From positions 62,001 through 126,000 of the forward strand of contig NZ_AJZD02000174.1 of assembly GCF_000272105.2 (NCBI RefSeq): DNA of 64,000 nt. The letters are read 5' to 3'. The position numbers were made by a program, and so were the translations under genes. The notes under the pieces are model-generated. The model was not told where the DNA came from. It made no database searches and worked only from the letters and a program-made list of their open reading frames with translations. The first letter of the stretch is position 1. Each line of letters starts with the position of its first letter. Source of the DNA: Vibrio splendidus 12E03. GTDB taxonomy: Bacteria; Pseudomonadota; Gammaproteobacteria; Enterobacterales; Vibrionaceae. Below, piece after piece: positions 45,410 to 54,130 of this stretch.

Positions 45410-47523
45410 TAATCATTTACCGATGTGGAAGCTAGTGCGACTGGGTATACTTTACCACTGCCAGCTTGCTGAAGCTTCGCAGCGAGAACAGTTAACGTCC
45501 AACCCGAATCAACAATGTCATCAACTAAGAAGCAAGGCCCTTCTGGTATCGATCCCTCGACTTCAAAAGCACCATCTAGATTACGACATTGATGAAAGCG
45601 GTTTTGCTGGAACTTTTGTTGTTCATTGTCTCTAACTTTTTGTATCACGTCGACAAATTCTAAACCTAACCGTATAGCTAGCCTTCTAGCATAATCAGGA
45701 ACTAGTTCAGGGTGATTACGGGACGGGACGCAACATAACCAAGTTGGTCTTTCTTCTAACTCCCAACGTTCAAGTATCATTTCAGCCATTGCATCAACTA
45801 ACTCATCTCGGAAATGATTGTCATGTTTATCATCTCTTACCATTTGCCCCCAACCAGCATCCCCCCAACGAGACAGTACTCTGCCCTCTTGAGCTCTTCG
45901 CTCAATAGGTAAGTTACCTCTAAACCCTTCTTCAACAAATGCTCCTGCTGCTACCTGAACATTTGGTTTTATTGTCATTTCTGCATGACGCAAAAAAATC
46001 GCTGCATCGTGGGCTAATGCAGACTCTATTGCACTAGTCACTATTTCTTCTTCGAGACAAACTGCACATCGTCCACAAGGCTGTGCTTCCTCATCATCAA
46101 GAGCTTGGCGAAGGTATAGCATTAAACAAGTATCACTCACTTGGTAATCTAGAACCTCTTGCCATTCTAACTCCCGCTGATGAGTCAGGTGTTCGATTCT
46201 ATCCTGATCCAAGTTGAACCTAACCGGTGTCCGCTTCCATTGTGAACCTTCTTTAATTACAGGTGCAGGGTTCTCTACACTGAGTAACTTCAACACTTTC
46301 TCAATTTGCCCAAAACGAAGGTTGGTTAGCTCTTCCAATTGACGCATTGTTAGACCATCGACACTAGCGAGTGCTTCAAGTATCTCATTGATTTGCTCAA
46401 GGCTGGGAAATGCTGAAGATCGGAAATACTCATGGATATCAGAATCCTCGACACCGGATAAAAGTACCCCCTTCGCATCTGAAATCCTTCGCCCTGCCCG
46501 ACCAACTTGTTGATAGTAAGCTACTATTGAGCCTGGTGATTGGTAGTGGATAACAAAACTAAGGTCAGGTTTGTCATAACCCATTCCTAAAGCGGTAGTG
46601 GCTACCAACACGTCAATTTGATTATTTAATAGCAGGGTTTCTAAATGCTGACGATAAGCATTTGAATCAGGATTACCTGCCGGGGTAATAAAATCTGAGT
46701 GAGTAACTTTGCCATGATAAGCACGAGCATTAATATCATTGCGAACTAGCCATTCTGCGACTTGCTCAGCATCACGAGTAGTTAATGTGTAGACAATCCC
46801 TGTACCGTCCAATTGCGGAATTACTCTTGCAAGCCAAGCTAATCTGGACGCCTGATCAGGTAATCGAATATTTTGCAATGCCAAACTATCACGACCTAAT
46901 TGTCCGCGTAGCGTCTGAATGTCACCCAACTGTGCTTCAATATCTTCAACAACTCGTCTATTTGCAGTCGCTGTAGTTCCAAGAACCGGGGTATTTTCTG
47001 GAAGTTGCCTTAGAATACTAACAATTCGGCGATAATCTGGACGGAAATCATGCCCCCAATCAGAGATACAATGAGCCTCATCTACAACCATTAAGGATAT
47101 TCTGTCAGCGATTGGACGAAGAACAGTCTCAACAAAATTGTCATTCGCGAGTCGCTCGGGAGAAATCAATAAACAATCAACTTGATCATTTAAGATGTCA
47201 CGAGTAACAGCCTCCCAATCCTCATTGTTAGATGAGTTCATTGTAACTGCACGTATACCCAACCTCTCAGCAGACTCTATTTGGTTACGCATTAACGCAA
47301 GCAAAGGCGATACAATGATTGTAGGTCCTTGCTCTCTATCCCTGAAAATTTTTGTGCTAATGAAATAGACCGAACTCTTTCCCCAACCAGTTCGTTGAAC
47401 AACCAACAACTTTTGATTGTGGTTAACTAATGCATCAATAGCTTCCCACTGGCCTTCTCTAAACTGCGCATCCTCGTCATCAATTGCTGTTTTGAGTAAT
47501 TGTTCTGCCGCTTGTCTATTCAT
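45409..47523 (-). CDS. RecQ-like helicase with phosphoribosyltransferase domain (PsyrT/RqlH-type)
   Basis: This 704-residue protein combines two domains. The N-terminal RecQ-like helicase has Walker A RTGWGKSS (44-51), DEAH (148-151) and the RecQ loop HCISDWGHDFRPDYRR, with Cys residues CGRCAVC near 490 as zinc ligands. The C-terminal part has the PRPP-binding loop CFLVDDIVDSGWTLT (about 664-678) of type I phosphoribosyltransferases. PsyrT/RqlH proteins are toxic alone and are held in check by the DprA-like partner; the pair acts as an abortive-infection type defence. A gap of 235 bases upstream probably holds its promoter. Confidence 0.8.
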   Translation of the reverse strand: MNRQAAEQLLKTAIDDEDAQFREGQWEAIDALVNHNQKLLVVQRTGWGKSSVYFISTKIFRDREQGPTIIVSPLLALMRNQIESAERLGIRAVTMNSSNNEDWEAVTRDILNDQVDCLLISPERLANDNFVETVLRPIADRISLMVVDEAHCISDWGHDFRPDYRRIVSILRQLPENTPVLGTTATANRRVVEDIEAQLGDIQTLRGQLGRDSLALQNIRLPDQASRLAWLARVIPQLDGTGIVYTLTTRDAEQVAEWLVRNDINARAYHGKVTHSDFITPAGNPDSNAYRQHLETLLLNNQIDVLVATTALGMGYDKPDLSFVIHYQSPGSIVAYYQQVGRAGRRISDAKGVLLSGVEDSDIHEYFRSSAFPSLEQINEILEALASVDGLTMRQLEELTNLRFGQIEKVLKLLSVENPAPVIKEGSQWKRTPVRFNLDQDRIEHLTHQRELEWQEVLDYQVSDTCLMLYLRQALDDEEAQPCGRCAVCLEEEIVTSAIESALAHDAAIFLRHAEMTIKPNVQVAAGAFVEEGFRGNLPIERRAQEGRVLSRWGDAGWGQMVRDDKHDNHFRDELVDAMAEMILERWELEERPTWLCCVPSRNHPELVPDYARRLAIRLGLEFVDVIQKVRDNEQQKFQQNRFHQCRNLDGAFEVEGSIPEGPCFLVDDIVDSGWTLTVLAAKLQQAGSGKVYPVALASTSVND

Positions 47524-47758
47524 CTAGCCCACCTATGTAATTAGTTTTGTATAAGCACCAAAGAGATTACTTAATAAAATAATTTAAAACAATGAGATAG
47601 ATTCCATTTAAGGCAACGTATTGAATATACTGGTTGGGATAAAAATAGCAGCCATTAGGGTATTTGTATCATTGAAGTATATCTTTAGTGAGAGTAGATA
47701 AAATCAGCCTCATTAGTTTATTCCTCGAATGAGATCGAGTAGCGCTCAGCTATACCCT

Positions 47759-50005
47759 TTAACTAAGCGCTTTAGCTACATTCGACGCTCGCCACTCTCT
47801 TATCAAGCGTTCAATATCGACTCGTTGACCAGTACGTGAATCAATACAGGTATCTTGAAAGTTAGCCTGATACTGTTTTGAATCTATCATAGCCTCCACC
47901 AGCTCAGCTTCATCAAGTTCAATCGCTAACATCAATGGTGTGTATCCAAGCATAGCAGTGTCATGCTTGGCATTGGGATCTGCCCCTTCCTCTATAAGCA
48001 ATTTCGCTATTTGCCGAAACCCATCTGCTGAAGTGTATTTTAGGATATTACCGATCTCAGTTTTCTTCACTACCTCGTGTATACTTTGAAAAACTGGGTC
48101 GCTGTCTTGTTTAGCCATTACTGTTTTTAAATGCTCAAGATCATGAGGTAATAGTCCTGCAGAGTGAGCGCGTACCGATTGCAAGTTCATTTTAGAATAT
48201 TTCATCTTTTCCCAATGCCCTGCATTGAGATGAGGCCGAGTATGATGTGCTATTAAACCTATGGCTGTGAATAGCGGGGTTTCCCCAATAGTGTCATGTC
48301 TTCTATCAACTGAAGCCCCCATCTCAATTAGTTTCCTGACAACACCTATTCGACCAGTCTGAATAGCGCAACCGAGGGGAGACAGTTTTTTCTTTTCCGT
48401 TAGAGTATCCAGTACACTTCTCTTATGTGGCTTCTGGCTCAGTAGCTGGAATAATTCTTCCTTCATTGAATTCAAAGGCATCACGTTAGCTTGCATTGAT
48501 TGGATAGCTAACAGAATTGCCGACTCATTGCGTGATGACAGTCGGTTAACGTCTGCACTTGAATTTAGAAGAGTCGAGATAGCATTTACATCCTCAAGCA
48601 TCGAGAAATAAACCAACTGTGGCATTTGTTTTACTAACCCACCTTCCATTCCAACCGATAATACTTTGTCTGGTTTTTCAATATCTAATTGGTGAGTCGT
48701 TTCATCCACCATCCATACCCCATTTGTGTCATGTGGATTTGTAGGATATGACGCACCTGGGAAGAACGAGTCTCTAGTAAAGAAAGCACTGAAATACTGA
48801 CTAAATGCAGCAATTTCCCAACTTTCAATCTCTTGTGGTTTCGCTTTGTCCTCATCACCACTATGCTCTGGTGGCATTAGATCTATCTTCAACACCACAG
48901 CCATTCGTCTCAAACGGTTAATGAACCTTTTGTTTGGTTTAGGGCATCGACATGCTGTAACGATCGCCTCGATAATAATCTTCTCGGCATTTTCCCCTTG
49001 CCTATAGATCACCTGTTCAAATGCTAGCTTATACTCATCAACCGCTGCGAGTAGCTCTCCTGAATGCAACAAGTAACGAGCATTCATCCAATGGTAGTAG
49101 TATGTCGCTTCTTTATTGATATCGAGCTTCTCTTGTTGCGACCTAAGTTGATCCAGCAATTCGAAACAGCGCCCTTGGCTATCTGCAACTTTAGGTATTC
49201 TTAACCTAAGTAAATCAAACAACCCCAATGCTAAAGGAGATGTAGCTTCATATTTTATCGTTCCTTGCTGAAGCAGGTTGAGTAGTTGACTAACCAGTTT
49301 CTCTAAGCACTGTTTGGGGGAGCTATGTCTAAGTAGAGCGAGGTCGGTATAACCACTACGATAAAAAAAGTAATCCCACAGGCGAGCTGTTATCAGTCTG
49401 GCCTTAAAAGCCCCCCAACTATTTCCTCGTTGCCAACTTTCCCCAAGAGAAGTAATACTGGAGAGTTTAGGTAACTCAGCTCCAGGGCCTAGTGCCCATG
49501 CCCTCAAACACTCCTTTTGAGACTCTGTGCTATTTATTAGGAACTGCTGCCACTCCATTGAATCCTCAAGGTTCTCTAAAACAAGTGACATCAAGGTCTT
49601 GTCGCTCCAAGCAATATCTCTCGATGTAAGCCTCATACCATTTAAAGAACTAGAACAAATCTCAGCGACAGCGAATGTCATAAAGTAGCGATCAATAAAC
49701 TGTTGAGCTAGATTGGCATCTACCCCGTCGAGAGGTACTGACTTTATCAAGTTTAAATAAAACTCTGTAACCCTCTCAAATTGCTCCAGCACATGATCGG
49801 CAAAGTAAATATTGACACATTTTGTAAGGGGATCGTGGATTAGGCTTTTCTTCAAAGCCTCCAAATGAAATGGATTTATTTCTGTGTTTTTACATGCATC
49901 ATCAATCTTCTTACCTGCTAAAGCTTTGGTTCCTAGACCTTTAGCAAATTCTCTAAGTAAATGCTGTACAGAGTAATACGGCGTGTTATTTGTTTTATTA
50001 GTCAT
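47759..50005 (-). CDS. Large ankyrin-repeat protein
   Basis: This 748-residue protein has an N-terminal region of about 420 residues, all helical and without a family I recognise (MTNKTNNTPYYSVQHLLREFAK...). The C-terminal third contains ankyrin-type repeats: SPLGCAIQTGRIGVVRKLIEMGASVDRRHD, ETPLFTAIG, RQIAKLLIEEGADPNAKHD and YTPLMLAIELDEAELVEAMI. No enzyme motif is visible. The ATG overlaps the HicA-like stop as ATGA, so the two are translated together. Its place in a defence block suggests sensing or scaffolding, which is inference. Confidence 0.8.
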   Translation of the reverse strand: MTNKTNNTPYYSVQHLLREFAKGLGTKALAGKKIDDACKNTEINPFHLEALKKSLIHDPLTKCVNIYFADHVLEQFERVTEFYLNLIKSVPLDGVDANLAQQFIDRYFMTFAVAEICSSSLNGMRLTSRDIAWSDKTLMSLVLENLEDSMEWQQFLINSTESQKECLRAWALGPGAELPKLSSITSLGESWQRGNSWGAFKARLITARLWDYFFYRSGYTDLALLRHSSPKQCLEKLVSQLLNLLQQGTIKYEATSPLALGLFDLLRLRIPKVADSQGRCFELLDQLRSQQEKLDINKEATYYYHWMNARYLLHSGELLAAVDEYKLAFEQVIYRQGENAEKIIIEAIVTACRCPKPNKRFINRLRRMAVVLKIDLMPPEHSGDEDKAKPQEIESWEIAAFSQYFSAFFTRDSFFPGASYPTNPHDTNGVWMVDETTHQLDIEKPDKVLSVGMEGGLVKQMPQLVYFSMLEDVNAISTLLNSSADVNRLSSRNESAILLAIQSMQANVMPLNSMKEELFQLLSQKPHKRSVLDTLTEKKKLSPLGCAIQTGRIGVVRKLIEMGASVDRRHDTIGETPLFTAIGLIAHHTRPHLNAGHWEKMKYSKMNLQSVRAHSAGLLPHDLEHLKTVMAKQDSDPVFQSIHEVVKKTEIGNILKYTSADGFRQIAKLLIEEGADPNAKHDTAMLGYTPLMLAIELDEAELVEAMIDSKQYQANFQDTCIDSRTGQRVDIERLIREWRASNVAKALS

Positions 50006-50196
50006 ACTGAACGTTGAATATCTTTATTAAAGTTTTGAAAAGCTCGTCTATCACTTGGCGTACTTGGCACTGTGAATCGCTTCCCTGCTGGCGAGAAAAT
50101 AGAGCCATGTTTTTTACAGCGTTGGAACCGCCAGTTATTTTTCACCAAATGGCAAACCAACTTCTGTATATCTTTGTTATTGCTATATCTTTTCAT
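50002..50196 (-). CDS. HicA-like small protein
   Basis: This 64-residue protein resembles HicA-type mRNA interferases (dsRBD-like fold): KDIQKLVCHLVKNNWRFQRCKKHGSIFSPAGKRFTVPSTPSDRRA, with a His at the position of the catalytic residue (CKKHGSIF). I chose ATG 50196 to match HicA length; a TTG at 50280 would give 92 residues but overlaps the neighbour. No HicB antitoxin is seen nearby. It lies directly before the ankyrin gene with a 4-base overlap. Confidence 0.6.
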   Translation of the reverse strand: MKRYSNNKDIQKLVCHLVKNNWRFQRCKKHGSIFSPAGKRFTVPSTPSDRRAFQNFNKDIQRSV

Positions 50197-50233
50197 AATT
50201 GATGAGGGGGAAATGTTATCTCCCCCGCACTCC

Positions 50234-50380
50234 CTACGACTGACTGTTTTTCGCAGCGGCTGATTGAGCTCTCGCAGCAAAACTTCCTTTGGCTACTTGA
50301 CCACCATTTGCTTTCGCTTGTCCGCCTTGAATACGTGCAGCGGCTGACGGGGTCATTGGTGTTGATTTCGCTTTAGACAT
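50234..50380 (-). CDS. Small Ala/Lys-rich protein
   Basis: This 48-residue protein is MSKAKSTPMTPSAAARIQGG at the start and ends AAARAQSAAAKNSQS-like (basic, Ala-, Gly- and Gln-rich, no hydrophobic core). AGGAG lies 8 bases before the ATG at 50380; an ATG 6 bases upstream is too close to it. Such short proteins occur in integrative elements and conjugative plasmids, but the function is unknown. It is the first gene of the leftward unit that continues with the HicA-like and ankyrin genes. Confidence 0.6.
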   Translation of the reverse strand: MSKAKSTPMTPSAAARIQGGQAKANGGQVAKGSFAARAQSAAAKNSQS

Positions 50381-50555
50381 GTTCATTTCTCCTTGTGTGT
50401 TTGAACACAAACAAGTTAACAATCGCAGCTTAAAAACGCACGGGGGCAACTGGAGAGTTTTTTAATTACTACCCTACCACGCTAAAAACATAAATAATTT
50501 CAGATATATATCATCTTCGTGCACCTACTACTCAACTCATTCTAAGGAGTGTTTC

Positions 50556-51023
50556 ATGCACGATAACAACTACTATTTTGATGGTCCTGTCACCGCCGAC
50601 AGGGTGCTCGACGCAGCCGCAGAAATCCTTGCAGCACGGGGCCTCCGAGGCGATCAACATTGCAATCCAGAACTCACTAAAACCTACCTTTCTTGCAAAT
50701 TAAAAGCCTATGAGAGAGAGGTCTTTGCTGTAATGTTTCTTGATAACCAACATCACCTTATTTCATTTGAAGAGCTTTTCTTTGGCACCATTGACTCAGC
50801 CAGTGTCTACCCTAGAGAAGTGGTAAAAGCCGCATTAAAGACAAATGCCGCAGCAGTCATCTTTGCTCACAATCACCCTTCAGGGGATGCAACACCATCA
50901 CAAGCTGATAAGCGAATCACTCAAAGACTAAAAGATGCATTAGCTCTGGTGGATATCCGGGTTCTCGATCATATTGTCATTGGAGATAGCGCCGTCTCTT
51001 TTGCAGAAAGGGGGCTACTATGA
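50556..51023 (+). CDS. RadC/YeeS-like JAB domain protein
   Basis: This 155-residue protein is the JAB (MPN+) domain of RadC with the metalloprotease-like motif H105-N-H107[11 protein letters not shown]118. The N-terminal helix-hairpin-helix region of housekeeping RadC is missing. Such short RadC proteins (YeeS, YkfG) are frequent in P4-like islands; their substrate is unknown. It overlaps the next gene by 4 bases (ATGA). Confidence 0.9.
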   Translation: MHDNNYYFDGPVTADRVLDAAAEILAARGLRGDQHCNPELTKTYLSCKLKAYEREVFAVMFLDNQHHLISFEELFFGTIDSASVYPREVVKAALKTNAAAVIFAHNHPSGDATPSQADKRITQRLKDALALVDIRVLDHIVIGDSAVSFAERGLL

Positions 51024-51466
51024 TTCAGAAAAGATATGGAGACATTGCCTTACACGATACCTTTCATCATGGCTTACTCGCGATTATCAAGCAGTATGAT
51101 ATCCCTAGTCATACTCAGCGAATTATTCTTAACTTTAGAGAAACAAGCTACTACAGAACCAAAGAAGGGCTACACCCGGTTGAAATTCAACTCTACCGAA
51201 TATCCCTTTCCACTCCTTGGCAGCTTATCTGTCTAACAAGCTTTTCCTACTCAGATACTCAAAGCCACGAACTAGAACCTGAACTCTATTTTCACTTGCC
51301 TAACCTTTGGTGTTATCAGCCCGATTGTGGGGCGGTAAGTCTTGAGCACCCCAAAATTAAAACGCTATTAGAAGCGTGGATGCAAACCTTAGCCTGTCAT
51401 TTAACGCAGTGTAGTTATGATGATATCCAACTAACAATGACCAGTACCTTTGACGCCACTTCATAG
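51020..51466 (+). CDS. DUF2787 family protein (first copy)
   Basis: This 148-residue protein has the DUF2787 pattern: [25 protein letters not shown], then an aromatic LTSFSYSD segment and a [20 protein letters not shown] segment. The function of the family is unknown. It is coupled to the radC-like gene, and a diverged copy follows 38 bases later, suggesting local duplication. Confidence 0.8.
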   Translation: MIQKRYGDIALHDTFHHGLLAIIKQYDIPSHTQRIILNFRETSYYRTKEGLHPVEIQLYRISLSTPWQLICLTSFSYSDTQSHELEPELYFHLPNLWCYQPDCGAVSLEHPKIKTLLEAWMQTLACHLTQCSYDDIQLTMTSTFDATS

Positions 51467-51504
51467 ATCGATACCCCATTATCACCAACACTAGGAGACG
51501 TAAT

Positions 51505-51942
51505 ATGTCGACTCTAAACTTTGCCCCGCCATCTCTACCAGTATCAAAACAACTCCAAACTTTACTTAGTCAGTACTGCCAGAATTTCTTTTCTTCAGAA
51601 GAGACCAAAGCCACCAGTCCTACAGTCACGATTAACTTTCGAGACAAGAGTTATAGTGCAGAGGAAGGGGGTTACCATCCTGTAGAAATAAGCCTCAACA
51701 TTAAGGAAGACCACACGCTAGACATTCTCTACATCACTGACTTTGCCTATATGGGTAACTACTACCCAGAACTAGAACGCTGCATAGACTTTGATTTTGG
51801 GAATCAAGTGGTCTTTACAGTGGCAACCGGATGGCAAAGCATTCGCTCTGAAGGAATTGATGAACTGTACAAAATGTGGGAACAAAATTTTCTGTATTAC
51901 GTTAAATCTGAATGCTTCGACAACATCGAGCTTACCCACTAA
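51505..51942 (+). CDS. DUF2787 family protein (second copy)
   Basis: This 145-residue protein has the same layout as its neighbour: INFRDKSYSAEEGGYHPVEISLN, ITDFAYMGNYYPELERCIDFDFGN and a C-terminal ELYKMWEQNFLYYV. This copy keeps the full DUF2787 core better than the first. Function unknown. AGGAG lies before its ATG. Confidence 0.85.
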   Translation: MSTLNFAPPSLPVSKQLQTLLSQYCQNFFSSEETKATSPTVTINFRDKSYSAEEGGYHPVEISLNIKEDHTLDILYITDFAYMGNYYPELERCIDFDFGNQVVFTVATGWQSIRSEGIDELYKMWEQNFLYYVKSECFDNIELTH

Positions 51943-51945
51943 CCC

Positions 51946-52287
51946 CTACCTTTCTAGCCAGACTTCCACTTGTTGCTTTGCTTCTTCCTTATGCTCTTGT
52001 TTTACATGGGCCCCAACAGAAGCTAACGCAGCCATCAATACACTAATGTCATCACTGTAGCCTACACCCACCAACACATCCGGTATAGCGTCAATAGGGA
52101 AGACAAGGTAACCCAGAGCACTCAATATCGCCGTTTTAGCCCAACGTGGTGTATCGCTATCTTTCGCACAGTAATAAAGGGTTAAGGCTGTTTCAATAAC
52201 CTCGCGTCCTGATTTTCTGGCGTAGCGTTTGAGCTTATTCCAAAACGAGTGCTCATTAAAATGTCTTTGGTGCTGGGTGTCTTGCAT
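51946..52287 (-). CDS. YkvA family (DUF1232) protein
   Basis: This 113-residue protein has the YkvA motif: WAKTAILSALGYLVFPIDAIPDVLVGVGYSDDISVL (residues 48-83), a short membrane-associated stretch. The N-terminus is basic. Its function is unknown, though it is common in P4-like islands and chromosomes. It is convergent with the second DUF2787 gene, with a 3-base gap. Confidence 0.85.
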   Translation of the reverse strand: MQDTQHQRHFNEHSFWNKLKRYARKSGREVIETALTLYYCAKDSDTPRWAKTAILSALGYLVFPIDAIPDVLVGVGYSDDISVLMAALASVGAHVKQEHKEEAKQQVEVWLER

Positions 52288-52426
52288 CGTATGCCCTCCA
52301 TTAAAGCTTCAGGATACTGGCTAGCACATTCATTTTTAAGACCAACCTTTAGCGAAGGCGACATAAGTTAACGCATCAATTTGTATTATGCATTGGCACT
52401 CAACACTTAATAAAAAGGATCACCAA

Positions 52427-52678
52427 ATGGGATTTTGGGACAACGTTGGAAAGCTTGCGAAAGCAGGCGCACAAGTAGGAGCTAAAGTAGCTTCTGACAC
52501 GTACGGTGACATGAAAGAGGCACAAGCCGATGCGGCAAGTAAGGGGGATGATCAGTTGGCACGTACCCTTGCAAATCGTTCAGGCGGTACATGGGCTATA
52601 GGAGCCGCTCGTCAGGAGCTTAAAAATCGCGGATATAGTGATGATGCGATTCAAAGCATGATAAGTCGTCACCGCTAG
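52427..52678 (+). CDS. Small conserved island protein
   Basis: This 83-residue protein starts MGFWDNVGKLAKAGAQVGAKV, using ATG 52427 with AAGGA 8 bases upstream; 13 further in-frame codons upstream are unlikely. A glycine/alanine-rich amphipathic N-terminus is followed by GTWAIGAARQELKNRGYSDDAIQSMI, a helical ending. I recognise no function. It is a typical neighbour of YkvA and WYL genes. Confidence 0.7.
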   Translation: MGFWDNVGKLAKAGAQVGAKVASDTYGDMKEAQADAASKGDDQLARTLANRSGGTWAIGAARQELKNRGYSDDAIQSMISRHR

Positions 52679-52833
52679 TGATAACTAAGGGACACGGTAA
52701 ACTTCCGTGTCCGATTCTTTCTTTATTTTAGTCAAAAACACTGCGACACAAGTCAACGCAGCGCCTCGTAAACTCTCTTCAATCAATTCGTTAGCTCATT
52801 GTCTTTACTCATTTCATACATGAGCGGAGAGGT

Positions 52834-53829
52834 GTGCGCTTAAAAAAAATAAAGCCATCTATGGACGATACCAAGCTTAATCGCTCACAACATTACATAC
52901 AGCTGGTTCTTGAGATTTATAAGCGTATTCCTAACAGTCGCAAGATCACAGCAAAAGAGATCCAACTGCAACTCAGTGAAATCGGCATTACTCGTTCAGA
53001 GCGGACCATTCAGCGTAATCTCACCGATATTGCTCAGTTCTTTGATGATGTCGATGTAGATACGCGCGATAAACCTTTTGGTTACAGTCGCCGCTCACAG
53101 AACTTGTTATCACATGGACCACAGGAGGCTGTACTGCTTAGCCTAGCTGAAAACTATCTACGCTACCTTCTTCCTGTCAATTTAATGAAAACACTCGACA
53201 GTGTTTTCAATGATGCTAAACAACACCTTTTCCCAACCACCAGCAATATGAAAGAACGCCAATGGTTAAGAAAAGTGTGCTTTGTTAATGAGGGCGTACC
53301 ACTACTCCCTCCCCATATCGACAACGAAATATTTGAGAAGGTTAGTTATGCTCTCTTCCACAATCGTTATCTATCTATTTGTTATACCAATGCCAACTTA
53401 GAGTACAAAAGCAAAGACGTCATGCCATTGGGTCTAGCACAACAAGGCAGTCGTCTGTATCTGGTGTGCCGCTTCCATGGTCACACCAACGAACGCTCTC
53501 TGGTATTACATCGAATCAATAAAGTCAATGTATCTACTTTTGATTTTACTTACCCAAGTGACTTTGACCTAGAACGGTATGAGCTAGATGGCCGCTTTTA
53601 CTTTGGTGAAGGAAATGAAGTAAACCTATCTTTTTGCATTACCCATGAAAGCGGGTATCACCTACTTGAAACACCCTTGTCGTTGAAACAATGTGCTGAG
53701 TTAGTGGACGGAGGATATCAAATCACTGCAACGGTGATCGATTCACCTCAACTTGATAGATGGTTACGTGGTTTTGGGGATGATGTTTGGGACATTACTA
53801 AACAGAAAAGTTCTGAGAAAACCGCTTAG
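52834..53829 (+). CDS. WYL-domain transcriptional regulator
   Basis: This 331-residue regulator has an N-terminal winged helix (AKEIQLQLSEIGITRSERTIQRNLTDI, residues 41-67) and a WYL ligand-binding domain (about 170-240: LSICYTNANLEYKSKDVMPLGLAQQGSRLYLVCRF, RSLVLHRINKV), followed by a WCX-type extension. Such regulators control defence and mobile elements, often responding to DNA breakage or nucleotides. GTG 52834 follows GGAG; ATG 52861 is the alternative. It overlaps the convergent alpA by 4 bases. Confidence 0.85.
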   Translation: MRLKKIKPSMDDTKLNRSQHYIQLVLEIYKRIPNSRKITAKEIQLQLSEIGITRSERTIQRNLTDIAQFFDDVDVDTRDKPFGYSRRSQNLLSHGPQEAVLLSLAENYLRYLLPVNLMKTLDSVFNDAKQHLFPTTSNMKERQWLRKVCFVNEGVPLLPPHIDNEIFEKVSYALFHNRYLSICYTNANLEYKSKDVMPLGLAQQGSRLYLVCRFHGHTNERSLVLHRINKVNVSTFDFTYPSDFDLERYELDGRFYFGEGNEVNLSFCITHESGYHLLETPLSLKQCAELVDGGYQITATVIDSPQLDRWLRGFGDDVWDITKQKSSEKTA

Positions 53830-54053
53830 GCTATCCTCTCTTGAGCCAATATTGGTGAGCGTACACCTAAGCGCTCATCACGATCCGCCACTCTCTCTAT
53901 CACCCAATCTTGAACCTCACTTTCTACCCATGCCACACATCGATAGCCAAGCGAGACAGACTTAGGAAACTGGTCTGCATCCATCAGCTTATATACATAC
54001 GAACGGCTCAAGCCCGTCATTTCAATTACTTCTTTTAATCGAATTAGTCTCAT
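53826..54053 (-). CDS. alpA: AlpA family regulator (second copy)
   Basis: This 75-residue protein is a paralogue of the first AlpA: MRLIRLKEVIEMTGLSRSYV, then PKSVSLGYRCVAWVESEVQDWV. It has the MerR-like helix-turn-helix. It lies far from an integrase (19 kb), near the WYL gene, and divergent from the GTPase. Two alpA genes in one element suggest that element 3 is a fusion of two P4-like elements. Confidence 0.88.
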   Translation of the reverse strand: MRLIRLKEVIEMTGLSRSYVYKLMDADQFPKSVSLGYRCVAWVESEVQDWVIERVADRDERLGVRSPILAQERIA

Positions 54054-54130
54054 TTTTCTTTCCTCATGAATTACTCGTCATAAGGAGAGAGCTAGTTGTA
54101 AATTTTCCGCACTCTAACCAAGGAGCACCT

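Noticed and set aside
50197-50280. Longer HicA-like protein from TTG 50280
   Set aside because: A GGAAG sequence precedes it, but it would overlap the small Ala/Lys-rich gene and add residues not found in HicA; kept as an alternative only.
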